DNA of 64,000 bases from Streptomyces cyaneogriseus subsp. noncyanogenus (GCF_000931445.1 NZ_CP010849.1:7068001-7132000), one strand, 5' to 3'. Shown: positions 1 through 9,004, counted from the first letter of the stretch. Notes: generated by a model not told the origin, from the letters alone. Translations and numbers: made by a program.

Positions 1-1631
1 TCGCCGGACACAGCCTGGGCGAGTACACCGCCCTGTTCGCGGCCGGAGCGTTCGACTTCGCCACCGGGCTGGACCTGGTGCGCACGCGCGGGGAGCTGAT
101 GAGCCGGGCCCCCAAGGGGGCGATGGCCGCGGTCGTCGGCCTCGACCTGGAGCGCGTGCGGGAGATCCTGGCCGGGCTGCCGTACCGGAACATCGACATC
201 GCCAACATCAACGCCCGCCGGCAGTGCGTCCTGTCGGGCCTGTACGAGGAGATCCACGCGCCCGAGCTCCGCGCCGCCTGCGCCGAGGCCGGGGGTACCT
301 TCGTCCCCCTCAAGGTGAGCGCCGCCTTCCACTCGCGCTGCATGACCGGCGTCGAGGAGGAGTTCGCCCGCCACGTCGCCGGCGTGGAGTTCCGTGAGCT
401 CCGCCTGCCCGTGGTCGCCAACTGCACCGCCCGCTTCTACCCTCCGACCGGCTACGCGGACCTGCTGACCCGCCAGATTTCCAGCCCGGTCAGGTGGTAC
501 GAGTCCCTCTCCTGGCTCATGAGCCGGGGCCACCGCGACTTCCACGAGATCGGCCCGGGCAACGTCCTGACCCGGCTCACCGAGAAGATCCGCCAGGACC
601 CCTTCCCGGTGCGCGGGAAGCGGACGCCCACCGCCCCGGACCCGTCCCCGGGGCGGAGCCGGATCGTCTTCATGTACGGCGGACAGGGCACCCAGTACCC
701 CCGCATGGGCCGCGAACTGTACGACGAGAACCCCGCGTTCCGGGCCGCCATGGACCGGTGCAGCGCCCTCTACGAGGCGGCCCACGGCACCTCGCTGGTG
801 GCCGCCGTCCACGACGAGGCGCGCCCCGGGCGGGACTTCGACGACATCCTGGTCACCCACGCGGCGCTCTACAGCGTCGGATGGAGCCTGACGGAGGCAC
901 TGCGCGACGAGGGCGTCCGGCCCGACGCCGTGCTCGGCCACAGCCTCGGCGAGTACGTCGCCGCCACCGTCGCCGGGGCGATGTCCCTGGAGGACGGCCT
1001 CGACCTCGTCATGAAACAGGCCCACCTGCTGGCGCAGCGCTGCCGCGGCGGCGGGATGCTCGCCGTCCTCGCCGACCCCGGCCTGCACCGCGAGCGCCCG
1101 GCGCTCTTCGGCGACGTCGCCCTGGCGGGTGTCGGCCGGTCGGGCCGCGCCACGGGGCACTTCGTCGTCAGCGGCACGGCCGAGCGGCTCGCCGAGGTGC
1201 GCGCCGCGCTGGACGCCGAAGGCGTGACCACCGTCCGGCTGCCCGTCGGGCACGCCTTCCACTCGGCGCATCTCGACGCCATCCGGCACGAGTGCCGCGG
1301 CATGGGCCGCGCCGTCGCGGCGCGGCCGCCCGGCCTGCCCGTCCACTCCTGCGTCCACGCCGGGCCCCTGCCCCACGACGCCTGGGAGCGCTGGGACGCC
1401 TACTGCTGGGACGTGATCCGCGGCCCGGCCCGCTTCGGCGAGCTGATGACCAGGTCGTTCCCCACACCGGAGGGCCACCACTTCGTCGACCTCAGCCCCG
1501 GCGGATCGTTCGTCAGCCTCCTCGCCCACGGCTACGGCCCGGCCTACCGGGCGACGGCCGCCCTGAGCCGCTTCACACCCGACACCGTGTCGATGCGCCG
1601 GCTGCTCGAGGAACTGCGCCGGGCGGTGTGA
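1..1631 (+). CDS. tandem acyltransferase of a trans-AT polyketide synthase (5' end missing)
   Basis: The gene enters the window already inside an acyltransferase domain: the nucleophile motif GHSLGEY is read from about base 6. The first AT ends near EIGPGNVLTRL (about base 575), a segment typical of trans-acting ATs and acyl hydrolases of trans-AT PKS systems. A second complete AT follows from YGGQGTQYPRMG (about base 675), with its own GHSLGEY (939-959) and histidine motif HAFHS (about 1252). Each domain therefore has a Ser and a His. In characterised tandem proteins one domain loads malonyl onto ACPs and the other can clear stalled acyl groups; which is which here cannot be told. No ER domain follows before the stop. 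Gene boundaries upstream are outside the window, so this is the right flank of a PKS cluster. The family call is firm; the product is unknown. Confidence 0.85.
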   Translation, partial: AGHSLGEYTALFAAGAFDFATGLDLVRTRGELMSRAPKGAMAAVVGLDLERVREILAGLPYRNIDIANINARRQCVLSGLYEEIHAPELRAACAEAGGTFVPLKVSAAFHSRCMTGVEEEFARHVAGVEFRELRLPVVANCTARFYPPTGYADLLTRQISSPVRWYESLSWLMSRGHRDFHEIGPGNVLTRLTEKIRQDPFPVRGKRTPTAPDPSPGRSRIVFMYGGQGTQYPRMGRELYDENPAFRAAMDRCSALYEAAHGTSLVAAVHDEARPGRDFDDILVTHAALYSVGWSLTEALRDEGVRPDAVLGHSLGEYVAATVAGAMSLEDGLDLVMKQAHLLAQRCRGGGMLAVLADPGLHRERPALFGDVALAGVGRSGRATGHFVVSGTAERLAEVRAALDAEGVTTVRLPVGHAFHSAHLDAIRHECRGMGRAVAARPPGLPVHSCVHAGPLPHDAWERWDAYCWDVIRGPARFGELMTRSFPTPEGHHFVDLSPGGSFVSLLAHGYGPAYRATAALSRFTPDTVSMRRLLEELRRAV

Positions 1632-1649
1632 GCCGGGCGGCCGGCGCGC

Positions 1650-2093
1650 TCAGGGGGCCTCCACCACCGGCGGCTCCCCGCGCGGCAGCGTCAGCGCGTG
1701 GCGCAGCGCGGCGGCGGCCTCCTTGCCGATGCGGTCGGCGAGGGCGCCCTCGATGACGGTGAGGGTGGCCTGGGCGCGGTGGTGTACCCGGGCGCCCTCC
1801 GCGGTGATGCGTATCAGGCGGTTGCGGGCCGAGGCGGGGTCCGGGACCTGCTCCAGCAGGCCGAGGGCGAGCAGGCCGTGCACGGCCTGGTGCGCCGTCT
1901 GCCGGGTGACGCCGAGGCGGCGCGCCAGCTCGGCGACCGTGGTGCCCTCCGGGTCCAGGAAGGCGAAGACCTGGCCCTGGGCGCTGGTCAGCGGCTGCTC
2001 GCCGGCCGCCCGCATGCTGGCCGTCAGCGCGTCGTCGAACCAGCGCTTGGCGCCGGCCAGCAGCAGGGGCAGGTTGGATGCGGGTTCGGTCAT
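1650..2093 (-). CDS. MarR-family transcriptional repressor
   Basis: 147 residues, usual for MarR. The winged-helix core is visible at TTVAELARRLGVTRQTAHQA, followed by a basic wing with NRLIRITAEG. It starts at ATG 2093 with GAGGAG just upstream. It is divergent from the cupin gene at 2250, and the intergenic region holds two copies of a 15-bp palindrome (2186-2225), so autoregulation and control of the divergent dioxygenase/hydrolase genes is likely. Proteins with this context usually respond to phenolic or flavonoid ligands; that ligand is inference. It ends only 18 bases from the stop of the convergent AT gene. Confidence 0.85.
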   Translation of the reverse strand: MTEPASNLPLLLAGAKRWFDDALTASMRAAGEQPLTSAQGQVFAFLDPEGTTVAELARRLGVTRQTAHQAVHGLLALGLLEQVPDPASARNRLIRITAEGARVHHRAQATLTVIEGALADRIGKEAAAALRHALTLPRGEPPVVEAP

Positions 2094-2185
2094 GGCTCCT
2101 CGTTCCTCGGGTCACGAGCATACGGGCGGGCTCCTGACCGGCCCGCCGGCTCCGGTTCCGGCCGAGGGGGTTCCCTTGCTTGATC

Positions 2186-2225
2186 GTCAGGTAGCCTGAC
2201 AAACGTCACAGTCAGGCTGCCTGAC
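2186..2225. promoter_or_regulatory. twin MarR operator palindromes
   Basis: Two near-identical 15-bp palindromes, GTCAGGTAGCCTGAC at 2186-2200 and GTCAGGCTGCCTGAC at 2211-2225, lie 25 bp centre to centre between the divergent marR and cupin genes. Two-and-a-half helical turns would put them on opposite faces of the DNA. The binding protein is inferred to be the adjacent MarR regulator. Confidence 0.75.
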
Positions 2226-2249
2226 ATATCGATCCGTCGGAGGCCCCCC

Positions 2250-2804
2250 ATGACCATCGAATTCGCCCGGCGCCCCCACTCCCACATCCCCGCCGAACCG
2301 GGCAAGCCGTACTTCATCGACAAGGGGATGGGTGACCGCGCCCACCTCTTCACCGACCTGGTGACCGTCTACGCGGGCGGCCCGCAGACCGAGAACAGCT
2401 TCAACTTCTTCACGGTCGAGGGCCCCAGGGGCGACATCATCCCCGCCCACTCCCACCCGAACACGTACGAGGTCTTCTACGTCACCCAGGGCGCCGTCCG
2501 GCTGTTCGTGGAGGACCTGGAGGGTGAGCAGCAGGAGAAGCTGCTGACCTCCGGCGACTTCGGCTTCGTACCGAAGAACTGCCCGCACGCCTACCGCATC
2601 GAGCGCCACCACAGCCAGGTCGTCGGCGTCGCCGCCGGTCCCGGCGGCACCTTCGAGCGGTTCTTCGAGACCCTCGGCACCGCCACCGAGGAGCTCGGCC
2701 TGCCGCGGCAGCCGTACGTGCCCGCACCGCAGAAGTTCGCCACCGTGCCGCAGCAGTACGACGTGACCTTCCTGCCCGGCCACCAGTGGCGCACGCAGAG
2801 CTGA
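2250..2804 (+). CDS. quercetin 2,3-dioxygenase-like monocupin
   Basis: 184-residue single-domain cupin. The metal-binding motif is seen at HSHPNTYEVFYV (about residues 71-82), with the second-half histidine near CPHAYRI. It resembles the bacterial flavonol-cleaving quercetinases of Streptomyces (QueD type), which open the C ring of quercetin with release of CO. ATG 2250 follows CGGAGG. It is the first gene of a likely operon with an amidohydrolase and an alpha/beta hydrolase and sits directly downstream of the MarR operators. The downstream hydrolases could process the depside ester made by a quercetinase; this is inference. Another aromatic substrate remains possible because cupin specificity cannot be read from sequence. 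Confidence 0.75.
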   Translation: MTIEFARRPHSHIPAEPGKPYFIDKGMGDRAHLFTDLVTVYAGGPQTENSFNFFTVEGPRGDIIPAHSHPNTYEVFYVTQGAVRLFVEDLEGEQQEKLLTSGDFGFVPKNCPHAYRIERHHSQVVGVAAGPGGTFERFFETLGTATEELGLPRQPYVPAPQKFATVPQQYDVTFLPGHQWRTQS

Positions 2805-2929
2805 GCCGGTGCCGTCCCCGGGGGCCCTGCCCGGCAGGGCCCCCGCCGGCGCGCCGCCACCCGGCCGCCCGGCCGGGCCGCCGCCCCCGACCACCGACGC
2901 GGACCCCGCGCCCCCGAGGAGGGAACCCC

Positions 2930-3904
2930 ATGACCGTGCCCGAGACCCCCGGCTTCGTCGACGTCCACGCCCACTTCGTCACCGACTCCTACGTCCGGCA
3001 GGCGCGGGCCGCCGGCCACGAGCTGCCGGACGGCATGCCGGCCTGGCCCGGCTGGTCCGCCGCCGCCCACCTGGAGCTGATGGACCGCAACGGCATCGGC
3101 ACCGCGTTCCTGTCCGTCTCCTCGCCCGGCGTGCACTTCGGCGACGACGGCGCGGCCCGGCGCCTGGCCCGCGAGGTGAACGAGGACGCCGCCCGCGTCG
3201 CCGCCGACCACCCCGGCCGCTTCGGATTCTTCGCCTCGCTCCCGCTGCCCGACGTGGACGGCGCCCTGACGGAGATCGCGTACGCCTTCGACGAGCTGGG
3301 CGCGGACGGCGTGGTGCTGGAGACCAACACCCACGGCGTGTACCTGGGCGACGAGCGCCTGGAGCCCGTCTTCGCCGAACTCGGCCGCCGCCGCGCCGTC
3401 GTCTTCCTCCACCCGACCTCGCCCGTCTGCTGGGAGCGGTCGGCCCTCGGGCGGCCGCGCCCGATGGTCGAGTTCGTCTTCGACACCGCCCGCACCGTCA
3501 CCGACCTGCTCATGGCGGGCACCCTCGAACGCCACCCGGGCCTGGAGGTCGTCGTCCCGCACTGCGGCGGCGCCCTGCCGGTGCTCGCCGACCGTGTCGA
3601 CGGCTTCATGACGCTCTTCCTGGGGCAGGAGGGGGCCGCCGCCCCCGACGCGGTGGAGCAACTGCGCCGCCTGTACTACGACATGGCCGGCCCCGCCTTC
3701 CCGCGTCAGGTGCCCGCCCTGCTCGGTCTCGTCGGCCCCGACCGGCTGCTGTACGGCAGCGACTACTGCTGGACCCCGGAGCACGGTGTCGACGCCCACA
3801 TCGCCACCGTCACCGCCGCCCCCGTCCCGGTGGAGGGCGCGAGCTGGCAGTCCCTGACCACGGCCAACGCCCGTCGGCTGCTGCCCCGCCGCCTCGCCCG
3901 CTGA
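2930..3904 (+). CDS. amidohydrolase_2 family metal-dependent hydrolase/decarboxylase
   Basis: 324 residues from ATG 2930, chosen because GAGGAGGGA lies 6-8 bases upstream; an upstream in-frame ATG gives only a low-complexity leader. The HxH metal motif is at the N-terminus (VDVHAHF), with further family landmarks at FLHPTSP, VVPHCGG and LLYGSDY. This family (ACMSD/2-pyrone-4,6-dicarboxylate hydrolase type) hydrolyses or decarboxylates aromatic-ring-cleavage products. The position between a quercetinase-like cupin and an esterase suggests a role in degrading a plant phenolic. The exact reaction is not determinable. Confidence 0.75.
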   Translation: MTVPETPGFVDVHAHFVTDSYVRQARAAGHELPDGMPAWPGWSAAAHLELMDRNGIGTAFLSVSSPGVHFGDDGAARRLAREVNEDAARVAADHPGRFGFFASLPLPDVDGALTEIAYAFDELGADGVVLETNTHGVYLGDERLEPVFAELGRRRAVVFLHPTSPVCWERSALGRPRPMVEFVFDTARTVTDLLMAGTLERHPGLEVVVPHCGGALPVLADRVDGFMTLFLGQEGAAAPDAVEQLRRLYYDMAGPAFPRQVPALLGLVGPDRLLYGSDYCWTPEHGVDAHIATVTAAPVPVEGASWQSLTTANARRLLPRRLAR

Positions 3905-3976
3905 GCCCCCGCCCCGGAGCCCCGAGCCCAGAACTCCGCCCCCCGCACCCCGACCCCCGAGCCCCGAGGAGCCTTC

Positions 3977-4873
3977 GTGCCCCCGCACCCCGACCTCGCC
4001 GCGTTCCTCGCCCCGCCCGACCCCGCGGTCCTGCCGCTGCCGCCCGCCGCCCGCCCCGCCGAGGGGGTGCGGCTGCTGCGGGCCGTCCCCTACGCCGTCC
4101 GCGACGGCAGCCGCCCCCTGGAGCTCGACCTGTGGCTGCCCGAGGAGCCGGCCGGCGGCCCGCTGCCCGTGCTCGTCTTCGTCCACGGCGGTGCCTGGCG
4201 CACCGGGCTCCGCGACGACGCGGGACCGCGCCTGCGCGCCTGGCGGCCGGGGCCCTTCGCCCGCCTGGCCCGGGCCGGGTTCGCCGTCGTCTGCCCCGAC
4301 TACCGGCTCAGCGGCGAGGCCGTCTTCCCCGCCCCGCTGGACGACCTCACCGAGATGCTGGAGTGGCTGCGCGTCCGCGCCGCCGAACTGGGCCTGGCCG
4401 CCGACCGCGTGGTCACCTGGGGCGAGTCGGCGGGCGGGCACCTCGCCGCCCTGCTCGCCCTCACCGCGGGCCCGGCGGTGAGCGGCTGCGTCGTCTGGTA
4501 CGGCGCCGCCGACCTCACCGCCGCGCCGCCGCACTCCCCGGAGGCGGCGCTGATCGGTGCCCCGGCCGCCGACGCCCCCGAGCGGGCCCGTGCCGCCGGC
4601 CCCGTCGCCCGCGTCACCGCCGACGCGCCGCCCTTCCTGATCCTGCACGGCACGCGGGACACGGTCATACCCGTCGCCCAGGGCCGGGCCCTGGCCTCGG
4701 CGCTCCGGGCGGCGGGCGCCGAGGCGGACTTCCGTCCCGTCCCCGGGGCCGACCACCTCTGGATCGGGGCCGCAGAGGAGGACGTGGCGCGCGTCTTCGC
4801 CGCGACCCTGGAGTTCGCGCGCGCCGCGGTGTCGCCGCGCACCACGCCGGAGGCCGGGAGCCGGGCGCGCTGA
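3977..4873 (+). CDS. alpha/beta-hydrolase (carboxylesterase, BD-FAE/HSL-like)
   Basis: 298 residues from GTG 3977, preceded by CGAGGAG. The oxyanion motif HGGAWRTG and nucleophile motif GESAGGH are both present; the acid is probably in the region of HGTRDTVIPV, and the His in GADHLW completes the triad. It is similar in layout to Aes-type esterases and kynurenine-formamidase-like esterases. It is the last gene of the MarR-flanked set. It may hydrolyse the ester formed by the upstream dioxygenase; that is inference from context only. Confidence 0.75.
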   Translation: MPPHPDLAAFLAPPDPAVLPLPPAARPAEGVRLLRAVPYAVRDGSRPLELDLWLPEEPAGGPLPVLVFVHGGAWRTGLRDDAGPRLRAWRPGPFARLARAGFAVVCPDYRLSGEAVFPAPLDDLTEMLEWLRVRAAELGLAADRVVTWGESAGGHLAALLALTAGPAVSGCVVWYGAADLTAAPPHSPEAALIGAPAADAPERARAAGPVARVTADAPPFLILHGTRDTVIPVAQGRALASALRAAGAEADFRPVPGADHLWIGAAEEDVARVFAATLEFARAAVSPRTTPEAGSRAR

Positions 4874-4913
4874 CCGGACAGGCCGGCGAGGCGGCCGGCG
4901 GGCGGGAGGCCGC

Positions 4914-6785
4914 TCACAGATGGCGGCGGCGGGTGGCGGCCTGCTCCTCGTAGCGTGCGCGCGCCGCCGCGGCGGCTTCCCGGCCGGACACCTCGGCGAC
5001 CGGCACGTCCCACCACGCCTGCGCCCCGGGAGCGGTCGGCGCGGGGTCGGTCTCCACGTAGACGCAGGTGGGACGGTCGGCGGCGCGCGCCGCGGCCAGC
5101 GCCTCGCGCAGCTCCCGCACGGTCTTGGCGCGCAGCACCTCCATGCCGAGGCTGGCGGCGTTGGCGGCGAGGTCGACGGGGAGCGGGGCGCCGGTGAAGG
5201 TGCCGTCGGCGGCGCGGTGGCGGTAGGCCGTGCCGAACCGCTCCGCGCCGACCGCCTCCGACAGGCCGCCGATGGAGGCGTAGCCGTGGTTCTGGACCAG
5301 GACCAGCTTCACCGGCAGGTTCTCCTGCACGGCGGTGACGATCTCCGTGGGCATCATCAGGTAGGTGCCGTCGCCGGCCAGTGCCCACACGGGCGTGCCG
5401 GGGGCGGCCTGCTGGACGCCGAGCGCGGCCGGGATCTCGTAGCCCATGCAGGAGTAGCCGTACTCCAGGTGGTACTGGCGCCGGGACCGGGCCCGCCACA
5501 GTTTGTGCAGGTCACCGGGGAGCGAACCGGCCGCGTTGATCACCACGTCCTCCTCGCCCACGACCGCGTCGAGCGCCCCGAGCACCTGGGTCTGCGTCGG
5601 CACGGCACTGTCGTCGGCGGCGTGGAAGGCGGCCTCGACCACCCGCTCCCAGCGTTCCTTGCCGGCGCGGTACTCGGCCTCGTAGGACGGGTCCACCCGG
5701 TGGCCGGCGAGCGCGCCGGCCAGCGCCGTGAGCCCCGCCCGCGCGTCGCAGACCAGGGTGCGCGCGGCGAGCTTGTGGGCGTCGAAGGCGGTGATGTTGA
5801 GGTTGAGGAAGCGCACCTCCGGGTGCTGGAAGAGGGTGCCGGAGGCGGTGGTGAAGTCGGTGAAGCGGGTACCGACGCCGATCACCAGGTCGGCGGTGCG
5901 GGCGAGGTCGTCGCTGACGGCGGTGCCGGTGTGCCCGATGCCGCCGAGGTCGGCGGGGTGGTCGTGGCGCAGCGCGCCCTTGCCGGCCTGGGTGACGGCG
6001 ACCGGGATGCCGGTGGCGTCGGCCAGCGCCTTCAGCGCGTCCTCGGCCCGGCTGTGGTGGACGCCGCCGCCCGCGACGATCAGCGGGCGCCGCGCGCCCC
6101 GGATCGCCCGCACCGCCCCGGCCAGCTCCTGCGGGTCGGGCGCGGGCCGCCGGACCGGCCAGACCCGTTCGGCGAAGAACCGCTCCGGCCAGTCGTACGC
6201 CTCGGTCTGCACGTCCTGGGGGAGCGCGAGGGTGACGGCGCCGGTCTCCACGGGGTCGGCGAGCACCCGCATGGCGTTCAGCGCGGCGGGGATCAGGGCC
6301 TCGGGACGGGTGACCCGGTCGAAGAAGCGGGAGACCGGGCGCAGGGTGTCGTTGACGGACACATCCGCCTCGGCCGGGTGCTCCAGCTGCTGGAGCAGCG
6401 GATCGCAGGGGCGGGCGGCGAAGGCGTCGCCGGGCAGCAGCAGGACCGGCAGCCGGTTGATGGTGGCGAGGGCGGCGCCGGTGACGAGATTGGTGGCGCC
6501 CGGGCCGATGGACGTCGTCACGGCCTGCGCGGACAGGCGGTCGAGGTGGCGGGCGTGACCGACGGCCGCGTGCACCATCGCCTGCTCGTTGCGGCCCTGG
6601 TGGTACGGCATCGCCTCGCCGTGCTCGACGAGCGCCTGCCCGATCCCGGCCACGTTGCCGTGGCCGAAGATGCCCCAGATGCCGGCGATCAGGCGGTGCC
6701 GTTCCCCGTCCCGCTCGGTGTACTGGGCGGACAGGAACCGCACCAGGGCCTGGGCGGTGGTCAGTCGGCGGGTGGGAGCGCTCAT
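4914..6785 (-). CDS. iolD: 3D-(3,5/4)-trihydroxycyclohexane-1,2-dione hydrolase
   Basis: 623 residues, a thiamine-diphosphate enzyme of the acetolactate-synthase fold. The N-terminal catalytic Glu region is seen at GRNEQAMVHAA (about residue 65) and the ThDP/Mg motif at AGDGTYLMM followed by QNHG. The N-terminal signature GIWGIFGHGNVAGIG is characteristic of IolD. It opens the cyclic dione to 5-deoxy-glucuronate in myo-inositol catabolism. Its start overlaps the iolB stop by 4 bases, so translation is coupled. It is the last gene of the leftward operon aldolase-iolB-iolD. Confidence 0.93.
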   Translation of the reverse strand: MSAPTRRLTTAQALVRFLSAQYTERDGERHRLIAGIWGIFGHGNVAGIGQALVEHGEAMPYHQGRNEQAMVHAAVGHARHLDRLSAQAVTTSIGPGATNLVTGAALATINRLPVLLLPGDAFAARPCDPLLQQLEHPAEADVSVNDTLRPVSRFFDRVTRPEALIPAALNAMRVLADPVETGAVTLALPQDVQTEAYDWPERFFAERVWPVRRPAPDPQELAGAVRAIRGARRPLIVAGGGVHHSRAEDALKALADATGIPVAVTQAGKGALRHDHPADLGGIGHTGTAVSDDLARTADLVIGVGTRFTDFTTASGTLFQHPEVRFLNLNITAFDAHKLAARTLVCDARAGLTALAGALAGHRVDPSYEAEYRAGKERWERVVEAAFHAADDSAVPTQTQVLGALDAVVGEEDVVINAAGSLPGDLHKLWRARSRRQYHLEYGYSCMGYEIPAALGVQQAAPGTPVWALAGDGTYLMMPTEIVTAVQENLPVKLVLVQNHGYASIGGLSEAVGAERFGTAYRHRAADGTFTGAPLPVDLAANAASLGMEVLRAKTVRELREALAAARAADRPTCVYVETDPAPTAPGAQAWWDVPVAEVSGREAAAAARARYEEQAATRRRHL

Positions 6786-7681
6786 GCGGGCCTCTCGGGT
6801 GCGGTGTAGAGGGGCAGGCGGGGGTCGGCCGGCAGGTCCGGCCAGGTGGCGCGGATCCAGGCGTGGTCCGGGTGGTCGCGGATCAGCCAGGCACGCTCGG
6901 GGTCCGGGCCCGCCATGACGTTGAGGTAGTACATGTGGTGGCCGGGCACCGCCATCGACGGCCCGTGCCAGCCGTCGGGGATCAGCACGGCGTCCCCGGT
7001 GCGCACCTCGGCCAGGACGTCCGTGCCCCGGCCCCGCCCCGACGGCGACACCCGCTGGTAGCCGAGACCGGGGACGCCCTCGTGGCCGGCGAACTCGAAG
7101 TAGTAGATCTCCTCCAGGACGGACTCCTCGCCGGGCCGGTGCTCGTCGTGCTTGTGCGGCGGGAACGACGACCAGTTGCCGCCCGGGGTGATCACCTCGA
7201 CCGCGATCAGCCGGTCGCAGGCGAAGACGTCCGCCGCGCCGAAGTTGTTGACCTGGCGGGAGCAGGCGCCGGTGCCGCGCAGTTCCACGGGGACCCCGGA
7301 GGCCGGGCCGTAGCGGGCGGGCAGCCGGCGGGTGCAGCGGGCGCCGGCGAGCGCGAACCGGCCGCCGCCGGGGGAGCCGACCGTGGCGCGGGCGTCGCGC
7401 GGGACGTAGGCGAAGTCGCTGACGGCGCTGAACACATCGGCGCGGCCGGTGAGTTCGAAGGTGTCATGGCCGAAGTCGTCGGTGGCGGTGACGGTGCAGC
7501 CGCCGCTCAGGGGCAGGACGAGCCACTCGCTCTCGCCGGTGGCGAAGGTGTGCGCGCCGCCGGGCGGCAGGTCCAGGACGCGCAGGCCGCAGTAGCCCCA
7601 GCCGGCCGTCTCGGGGCTGATGTCCACGGCGTACGGGCCGGCCGCCGCCCGGCCGGCGGGAAGGTGGTACGGGCTGGTCAT
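6782..7681 (-). CDS. iolB: 5-deoxy-glucuronate isomerase
   Basis: 299 residues, a bicupin of the KduI/IolB family. Metal-ligand histidines are visible in FPPHKHDEHRP, and the C-terminal motif GWHGPSMAVPGHHMYYLNVM is typical of IolB. It converts 5-deoxy-glucuronate to 2-deoxy-5-keto-gluconate. Start ATG 7681 is preferred over an upstream in-frame start because AGGAGG sits about 6 bases before it. It is 47 bases downstream of the aldolase and overlaps iolD by 4 bases. Confidence 0.92.
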   Translation of the reverse strand: MTSPYHLPAGRAAAGPYAVDISPETAGWGYCGLRVLDLPPGGAHTFATGESEWLVLPLSGGCTVTATDDFGHDTFELTGRADVFSAVSDFAYVPRDARATVGSPGGGRFALAGARCTRRLPARYGPASGVPVELRGTGACSRQVNNFGAADVFACDRLIAVEVITPGGNWSSFPPHKHDEHRPGEESVLEEIYYFEFAGHEGVPGLGYQRVSPSGRGRGTDVLAEVRTGDAVLIPDGWHGPSMAVPGHHMYYLNVMAGPDPERAWLIRDHPDHAWIRATWPDLPADPRLPLYTAPERPA

Positions 7682-7728
7682 CGGTGCCTCCTGGTCACGG
7701 CGGGCTGGTCCGTCGCTGCGGGGTGGGG

Positions 7729-8616
7729 TCACAGCAGGCCGACGGCCGTGTCGACCGCCTCTTCCACAGTGCCCCTGGCCGGGTAGAGCAGCGAGCGGCC
7801 GGCGACCAGGCCGCGTACGGTGGGCAGCCGCAGGGCCTTGCGCCAGCGCTCGTAGGCGGCCTCCTGGTCGCCGCCCGCGCCGCCGACGTCACCGCCCAGC
7901 AGGACGGCGGGCAGCGTGGAGGTCTCCAGGACCTCCGCCATGTCGTCGGGGTCGTGGGTGACCGGCAGCTTCAGCCAGGTGTAGGCGGAGGTGCCGCCGA
8001 GGCCCGAGGCGATGGCGATGGAGCGGGTGACCGCCTCGGCGGACAGGTCGGTGCGGACCCGGCCCTCGATCCGGCGGCACAGGAAGGGCTCGACGAAGAC
8101 CGGCAGCCGGCGGGCGGCCATCGCGTCGACGGCGCGGGCGGCGGACTCCAGGGTGGCCAGCGAGCCGGGGTCGTCGTAGTCGATGCGCAGCAGCAGCTTG
8201 CCCGCGTCGAAGCGGAGCCGGGCGATGTCCTCGGCGCGGTGGCCGGTGAAGCGGTCGTCCATCTCGAAGGCGGCGCCCGCCAGGCCGCCGCGGTTCATCG
8301 AGCCCATGACGACCTTGCCGTCCAGGACGCCGAGCAGCAGCAGGTCCTCCAGGACGTCCGCGGTGGCCAGCACACCGTCGACACCGGGGCGCGACAGCGC
8401 GGTGCACAGGCGCTCCAGCAGATCGGTGCGGTTGGCCATGGCCAGGCGCCGGCCGCCGACGCCGAGGGCGCCGCGCGCGGGATGGTCCGCGGCCACGATC
8501 ATCAGGCGCCCCTCGTCACCGATCAGCGGGCGGCGCGCCCGGCGCCGGGCCGCCTCGGCTATCGCCTCCGGGTGCCGGGCCCTGACCGTGGTGAGGTCGG
8601 GGATGCTGATGCTCAC
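7729..8616 (-). CDS. Cgl0158-type aldolase of inositol loci
   Basis: 295 residues from GTG 8616 with GGAG upstream. It looks like the (beta/alpha)8 'Cgl0158 family' found in actinobacterial iol clusters and thought to act as a 2-deoxy-5-keto-gluconate-6-phosphate aldolase in place of IolJ. Landmarks are the N-terminal MIVAADHPARG, a central LLLRIDYDDPGS, and LLGGDVGG near the C-terminus; the Schiff-base lysine cannot be assigned with certainty. It is the first gene of the leftward operon, transcribed from the mirrored promoter region at about 8.8 kb. The kinase (IolC) that would supply its substrate is not in this window. Confidence 0.75.
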   Translation of the reverse strand: MSISIPDLTTVRARHPEAIAEAARRRARRPLIGDEGRLMIVAADHPARGALGVGGRRLAMANRTDLLERLCTALSRPGVDGVLATADVLEDLLLLGVLDGKVVMGSMNRGGLAGAAFEMDDRFTGHRAEDIARLRFDAGKLLLRIDYDDPGSLATLESAARAVDAMAARRLPVFVEPFLCRRIEGRVRTDLSAEAVTRSIAIASGLGGTSAYTWLKLPVTHDPDDMAEVLETSTLPAVLLGGDVGGAGGDQEAAYERWRKALRLPTVRGLVAGRSLLYPARGTVEEAVDTAVGLL

Positions 8617-8796
8617 GACAGGCTCCGTTCGTCGGCCGGGGGCGTTCCTCCGCCCGTTGCCCCGCCGTGGATACGCGGGAACCGGACGGGGTAGGGATGG
8701 ACTCCGTCGCGGCCCGGCGCCGAGGGGCCGACGAGCGGGGCTGACGGGGCCATGCGCGACGCTCCTCACGGGCTGGGCGGGGCCTGCCGCCTCCCA

Positions 8797-8906
8797 GGTG
8801 TAGGCGGCACCGGCGGCGCTGTCAATAGTTTGTACTTACATTCGGACCTTCGGGTGAAATGATGTCTGGACAAAGTATTGACAGCGGGGGCGCCGAGGAC
8901 TTGTAT
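8797..8906. promoter_or_regulatory. mirrored divergent promoters with a shared inverted-repeat operator
   Basis: Two imperfect 19-bp arms face each other: CAATAGTTTGTACTTACAT (8823-8841) and, on the other strand, CAATACTTTGTCCAGACAT (8862-8880), matching at 15 of 19 positions. A TTGACA -35 box overlaps the outer end of each arm: minus strand 8820-8825 with TACACC 17 bp on (8797-8802), and plus strand 8878-8883 with TTGTAT 17 bp on (8901-8906). One repressor bound to the arms could shut both operons. The rest of 8617-9004 holds no gene. Confidence 0.7.
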
Positions 8907-9004
8907 CCACCCAGCGCACCAGCCGTTCCCGCGGGTCCGCCGCGCCGGAGCCCGTCCGGCGGGCCCCGGACCCGTCTCCCGTCGCACAGTGAGGTGCAGG
9001 AAAG

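Noticed and set aside
2591..4756. 721-codon minus-strand open frame opposite the amidohydrolase and esterase
   Set aside because: Low-complexity shadow of well-supported plus-strand genes.
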